64,000 nucleotides of DNA, from the IMG/VR virus record IMGVR_UViG_3300030103_005573, positions 1 to 64,000 of that record; one strand, given 5' to 3'. The notes under the pieces were generated by a model. The model made no database searches and had not been told where the DNA came from. It saw nothing but the letters and a program-made list of their open reading frames with translations. Made by a program: the position numbers and the translations under genes. Source of the DNA: a virus. Positions 60,993 through 64,000 of the stretch are shown here, piece after piece (the first letter of the stretch is position 1; every line of letters begins with the position of its first letter).

Positions 60993-62522
60993 TTATGCAC
61001 CCTTGTGGAGTTCTAAGAGAACAACACCGCTAACAGTCTTGTAATTCATACGAACAACATCACTACCATCGGTGAGAGTTAGGTTAGAACCAGCACCAAC
61101 TGCTGGAGCACCACTGTAGCCAAACTTGTTATCAAGTGAAGTAATTGAGTCACCCATTGCAGTATCACCTGCAACACGAGCAGCTATAGCATCATCAAGA
61201 TCACTTTGTAGTGAAAGATCAGCAGATCCACGAGCAGCAGACTCAGTAGTAATGTATGCAGCCATTGCTGTGTTTTCAGCAGCAATGTTATCACTTAGAG
61301 TAACATCACCAGCAGCACGAGCAGTTTCTTCAGCAGCAACATCCGCTACACGAGCAGCGACCATTGCAGCAACATCAGCTTCTACATCAGCGACGTCGCC
61401 TGCACGGACAGTTGCAAGACTTGCAACAGCAGCAAGAGCAGCAGCCTCTTCGGTGTCAATGTCACCAGAGATACCAGCATCATCAGCAGCAGCACCAGCT
61501 TCTTCGGTAGATACCAAAGCTTCACGATCAACTACAGCACCAGAGATACTTGCAGATAGAGCCGCATCAGCAGCTTCACGAGCAGCCTTTTCTGTACTTA
61601 CAGCAGCGGAACGTGCAGCTTCTTCATCAGAGATGAGAGTAGCGACAGAAACGTCAGCAGCAGCACGATCAGATGCGTGACCAGTTACAGCAGACGCACG
61701 ATCAGACTCTTCACTATCAATACCAGCAGAAAGGTTGGCATCACCTAGTTCACGAGCAGCCTTTTCAGAAGAGATCGCACCAGAGCGAGCAGCAGCTTCG
61801 GCAGCAATATTAGCAGCCAAAGAGGCGTCGCCAGCAACACGAGCGTCTTTTTCTACAGAAAGAGCAGCAAGACGTGCAGTTTCTTCAGCATCAATTTCAC
61901 CCTGAAGGGCAAGATCAGCAGCCGCACGCTCAGAAGCTTCTAGAGCATGTTCAGCTACACGAGCTACTTTCTCAGAAGAGATCTGAGAAGCCATATCGTT
62001 GTCTTCGTTTCCACGAGAAAGAGCTTCAGCAGAAACAGCAGCACTACGTGCAGCGATTTCATCATCCTTAAGAGTAGCAACAGAGTTATCTGCGTTTGAC
62101 ATTGCATTAGCTTCAGCAGTTACAGCGTTAAAACGAGCATCGCTTTCATCACCAAGTAAAACAGTTTGAGCATCGTCAGCACTGTCCATAGCAGCTTTCT
62201 CAGAAGAGATTGCAGCACTTGCAGCAGCTTTCATTGTGCTCAAGTTAGCAGTAAGAGTTGCATCATCAGCAGCACGAGTTACTCTTTCTGCCGCAGCAGC
62301 AGCAGAACGCTCACCAGCTTGAGTGGAAATTGCAGAGTCAATCGCATCACGAAGATCTTTTTCAAGTGACAATTGTGCGTTGACGTCTTTATCATCAACG
62401 GCAGGTTCCGCAGCACCTGGCTCTAAAACCTTTAATAGAGAAGCTAGTTCGGATGAGTCCTGAACCATCTTCTTTTGTAGTACTAATCCGCTATCATCAG
62501 CGCCATTAATATATGTAGGCAT
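60993..62522 (-). CDS. Ala-rich coiled-coil fibre protein (copy B)
   Basis: A 509-residue paralogue of copies A and C. The N-terminal domain holds DSGLVLQKKMVQDSSELASL. Residues 48-65 are an 18-residue unit, 66-442 thirteen 29-residue repeats, 443-460 a final 18-residue unit and 461-509 the C-terminal domain (NKFGYSGAPAVGAG; VVLLELHKGA). The repeat count and total rod length (413 residues) are identical to copy A although sequence identity is low. The gap to copy A is 45 bases with GGAG before the ATG of A. The N-terminal motif is likely the attachment site to the particle and the C-terminal domain the tip; both are inferences. Confidence 0.8.
   Translation of the reverse strand: MPTYINGADDSGLVLQKKMVQDSSELASLLKVLEPGAAEPAVDDKDVNAQLSLEKDLRDAIDSAISTQAGERSAAAAAERVTRAADDATLTANLSTMKAAASAAISSEKAAMDSADDAQTVLLGDESDARFNAVTAEANAMSNADNSVATLKDDEIAARSAAVSAEALSRGNEDNDMASQISSEKVARVAEHALEASERAAADLALQGEIDAEETARLAALSVEKDARVAGDASLAANIAAEAAARSGAISSEKAARELGDANLSAGIDSEESDRASAVTGHASDRAAADVSVATLISDEEAARSAAVSTEKAAREAADAALSASISGAVVDREALVSTEEAGAAADDAGISGDIDTEEAAALAAVASLATVRAGDVADVEADVAAMVAARVADVAAEETARAAGDVTLSDNIAAENTAMAAYITTESAARGSADLSLQSDLDDAIAARVAGDTAMGDSITSLDNKFGYSGAPAVGAGSNLTLTDGSDVVRMNYKTVSGVVLLELHKGA
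61197..62327 (-). repeat. Thirteen 29-residue (87-bp) coding repeats, copy B
   Basis: Covers residues 66-442 of the 60993-62522 product. The units keep the register of copy A: charged or small residues at 1-7, Ala-rich 8-10, Glu common at 14, Arg or Met at 18, Asp at 22 and an aliphatic residue at 29. Confidence 0.9.
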
Positions 62523-62584
62523 ATTATTTCCTCCTTAGAAAATAAATTATGTTATCATAAGAACCAATAAAAAGCTATCAGTTA

Positions 62585-64000
62585 TTAGCTGATGAACATT
62601 TTTACAACGTTTGTACCAGCAACTTTAACGAACTTAGCAGTTACGGCAACACCGGAACCAGCATCAGTCATTACAAAGTCACCACCACCTGCACCATCAC
62701 CAGAGAAGCCGAGTCTATCAGTAAGGACTTTTAGACTTGTGCTTACAGCAGCATCGCCAGTTTGACGATCAGCAATTTCACTAGTGATATTTGCGATCAA
62801 TGCATCATCACCAGCTTCCTTGGAAACTTTTTCTGAAGATATTTCGCTAGAACGCAATGCAGCTTGAGTAGACATAGCAGCAGAGTGTGTAGCATCATCA
62901 GCAGCACGCTTTGTAGCCAAAGAGGATACAGCAGCAGCACGATTACTTTCTTCATCGGAAAGCAAGTTAGCGATAGAAAGGAAATCAGCTTCACGAGCAG
63001 ATTCTTCGCTATCTACAGCAGTGATACGAGCGTTGATAGCAGCGTCTAATTCGTTGGACAAAGAAACGTCCATCGCACTACGAGCAGCTACAGCTACAGA
63101 AACATCAGCAGCACGAGCAACAGCTTCATCATCAATTTCACCCTGAAGAGCAGCATCAGCAGCAGCACGAAGTCCAGCTTCAGCAGCAACAGCAGTTTCA
63201 CGAGCTAAGACAGCACTTGAAAGACCGCTGGAGTTTGTTGCATCATCAGCTTCACGAGTAGCTTTTTCTGAAGATACAGCAGCAGAACGATCAGCGATAG
63301 CAACAGCTAGTTCACCTTCTAGGGCAACATCAACGGATTGCATTGCAGACTGCTCAGCAGCAATAGCAGAAACATATGCAGCTTCTTCGGAGTCAAGAGC
63401 AACAGACTGTGTTGCATCGCCAGCGAGACGATCAGTTTGTTTGTCAGCTACTTCTGCGGCCATAGCAGCTTCTTCAGCAGCTAGGTTTGTAGAAAGAGCA
63501 GCGTCACCAGCAACACGATCAGCGTTAATAGAAGCCAAAGAAGTATCTTCTTCGGACTCTTCTGTTGCCAAAAGTGCAGCTACAGAATTATCACCTGCTA
63601 ACATAGCAGCGGATTCAGCAGCAACAGCGGCTACACGAGCATCTTCCATATCACCGATATCGGTTGTAAGAGCTACATCACCTTCACCACGAGCAGTTGC
63701 TAAAGAAGCAACAGCAGCGTTCATAGTAACTAACTCAGCAGCGATAGCAGCACTTTGTGCAGAATCTTTGTTGCTACGAGAAAGTGTTGCTGCGGCTAGA
63801 TCATCGTCTAGTTCGCCAGCATCAGTAACAAGTTGACTGCTAACAGCAGCATCGCCAGCTTGACGCTCAGCAATTGTGAAATCCATATCAGAGATACGAG
63901 CAGAAACTTCTGCCGAAAGGGCAGTAGATAGAGAACCACGTTGAGTAGACGCTTCAGCGAATGCCTCATTGAGGTTTTTGTCCAGACCAGATTCTGGCTC
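62585..64000 (-). CDS. Ala-rich coiled-coil fibre protein (copy C, start outside window)
   Basis: The frame is open to the window edge; 471 residues are visible. The ATG at 63886 lies inside repeat 1 and is not the true start. After ten residues (EPESGLDKNL) come an 18-residue unit, thirteen 29-residue repeats and a last 18-residue unit, then a 48-residue C-terminal domain (DRLGFSGDGAGGGDFVMTDA). The plan is the same as in copies A and B. The missing N-terminal ~30-35 residues should carry the SGLVLQKKM-type motif. A weak hairpin follows the stop. The three genes form a tandem array and are likely the product of two duplications. Confidence 0.8.
   Translation of the reverse strand, partial: EPESGLDKNLNEAFAEASTQRGSLSTALSAEVSARISDMDFTIAERQAGDAAVSSQLVTDAGELDDDLAAATLSRSNKDSAQSAAIAAELVTMNAAVASLATARGEGDVALTTDIGDMEDARVAAVAAESAAMLAGDNSVAALLATEESEEDTSLASINADRVAGDAALSTNLAAEEAAMAAEVADKQTDRLAGDATQSVALDSEEAAYVSAIAAEQSAMQSVDVALEGELAVAIADRSAAVSSEKATREADDATNSSGLSSAVLARETAVAAEAGLRAAADAALQGEIDDEAVARAADVSVAVAARSAMDVSLSNELDAAINARITAVDSEESAREADFLSIANLLSDEESNRAAAVSSLATKRAADDATHSAAMSTQAALRSSEISSEKVSKEAGDDALIANITSEIADRQTGDAAVSTSLKVLTDRLGFSGDGAGGGDFVMTDAGSGVAVTAKFVKVAGTNVVKMFIS
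62786..63916 (-). repeat. Thirteen 29-residue (87-bp) coding repeats, copy C
   Basis: Covers the repeat region of the 62585-64000 product, with the same length (377 residues) and register as in copies A and B. Confidence 0.88.

Noticed and set aside
62556-62592. Weak hairpin (ATCAG...CTGAT) followed by TTTTT after copy C
   Set aside because: The stem has only five pairs with a seven-base loop; too weak to call a terminator.
59441-63836. Several long plus-strand and alternative-frame open frames over the fibre genes
   Set aside because: They arise from the Ala-rich repeat codon pattern (GCA/TGC), which lacks stops in other frames. No ribosome-binding sites or protein motifs support them.

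Overview
The window looks like part of the genome of a large tailed phage with a contractile tail, of the broad T4-like type found in marine samples. The main evidence is a T4 gp55-like late sigma factor, a gp25-like and a gp6-like (baseplate J family) wedge protein, a gp5-like cell-puncturing protein with a lysozyme-like domain, a T4 gp61-like primase and a run of very large virion proteins. Almost everything is on the minus strand, AT-rich and tightly packed, often with 1-8 base overlaps. No integrase, transposase, CRISPR array or tRNA gene was seen. The host is unknown. A plus-strand lipoprotein carries cysteine/aspartate repeats that are common in Myxococcota, Bdellovibrionota and related bacteria, which hints at such a host or gene source but does not prove it.

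Layout. 1-1.9 kb: replication and nucleotide genes (primase cut by the window edge, deoxyribonucleotidase-like HAD protein, RuvC-like resolvase). 1.9-35.6 kb: one virion block, transcribed from high to low coordinates, running from the puncturing/hub proteins through gp25 and gp6 to ten further tail or fibre proteins of up to 2186 residues. 35.6-37.1 kb: late sigma factor and small accessory genes, including a 54-residue gene. 37.1-47.0 kb: a sugar cassette with an aminotransferase, two methyltransferases, an epimerase/dehydratase, a formyltransferase and five glycosyltransferases. 47.0-49.8 kb: a Cas4/RecB-like nuclease, an HEXXH protein and a PIN-PhoH ATPase. 49.9-50.3 kb: a phage tmRNA gene with its own sigma70-type promoter and terminator, encoding the tag ANNNAELALAA. 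50.4-53.6 kb: an acidic protein, a ligase-like plus cytidylyltransferase-like fusion and two small proteins. 53.7-55.3 kb: a coiled-coil fibre-like protein and partners. 55.3-58.4 kb: a surface cassette made of a trypsin-like lipoprotein (minus) and, divergently, three exported plus-strand proteins ending in a vWA lipoprotein. 58.4-64 kb: a J-domain protein and three tandem paralogous Ala-rich coiled-coil fibre proteins.

The most striking structure is in the last block. Each of the three paralogues has an 18-residue unit, exactly thirteen 29-residue units and another 18-residue unit between an N-terminal domain and a ~50-residue C-terminal domain, so all three rods are 413 residues long although their sequences have diverged. 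Other points of note are the tmRNA, the surface cassette, the ligase/cytidylyltransferase fusion, a 14-residue motif repeated three times at the N terminus of a virion protein, and a set of enzymes that could make an N-formylated amino sugar.
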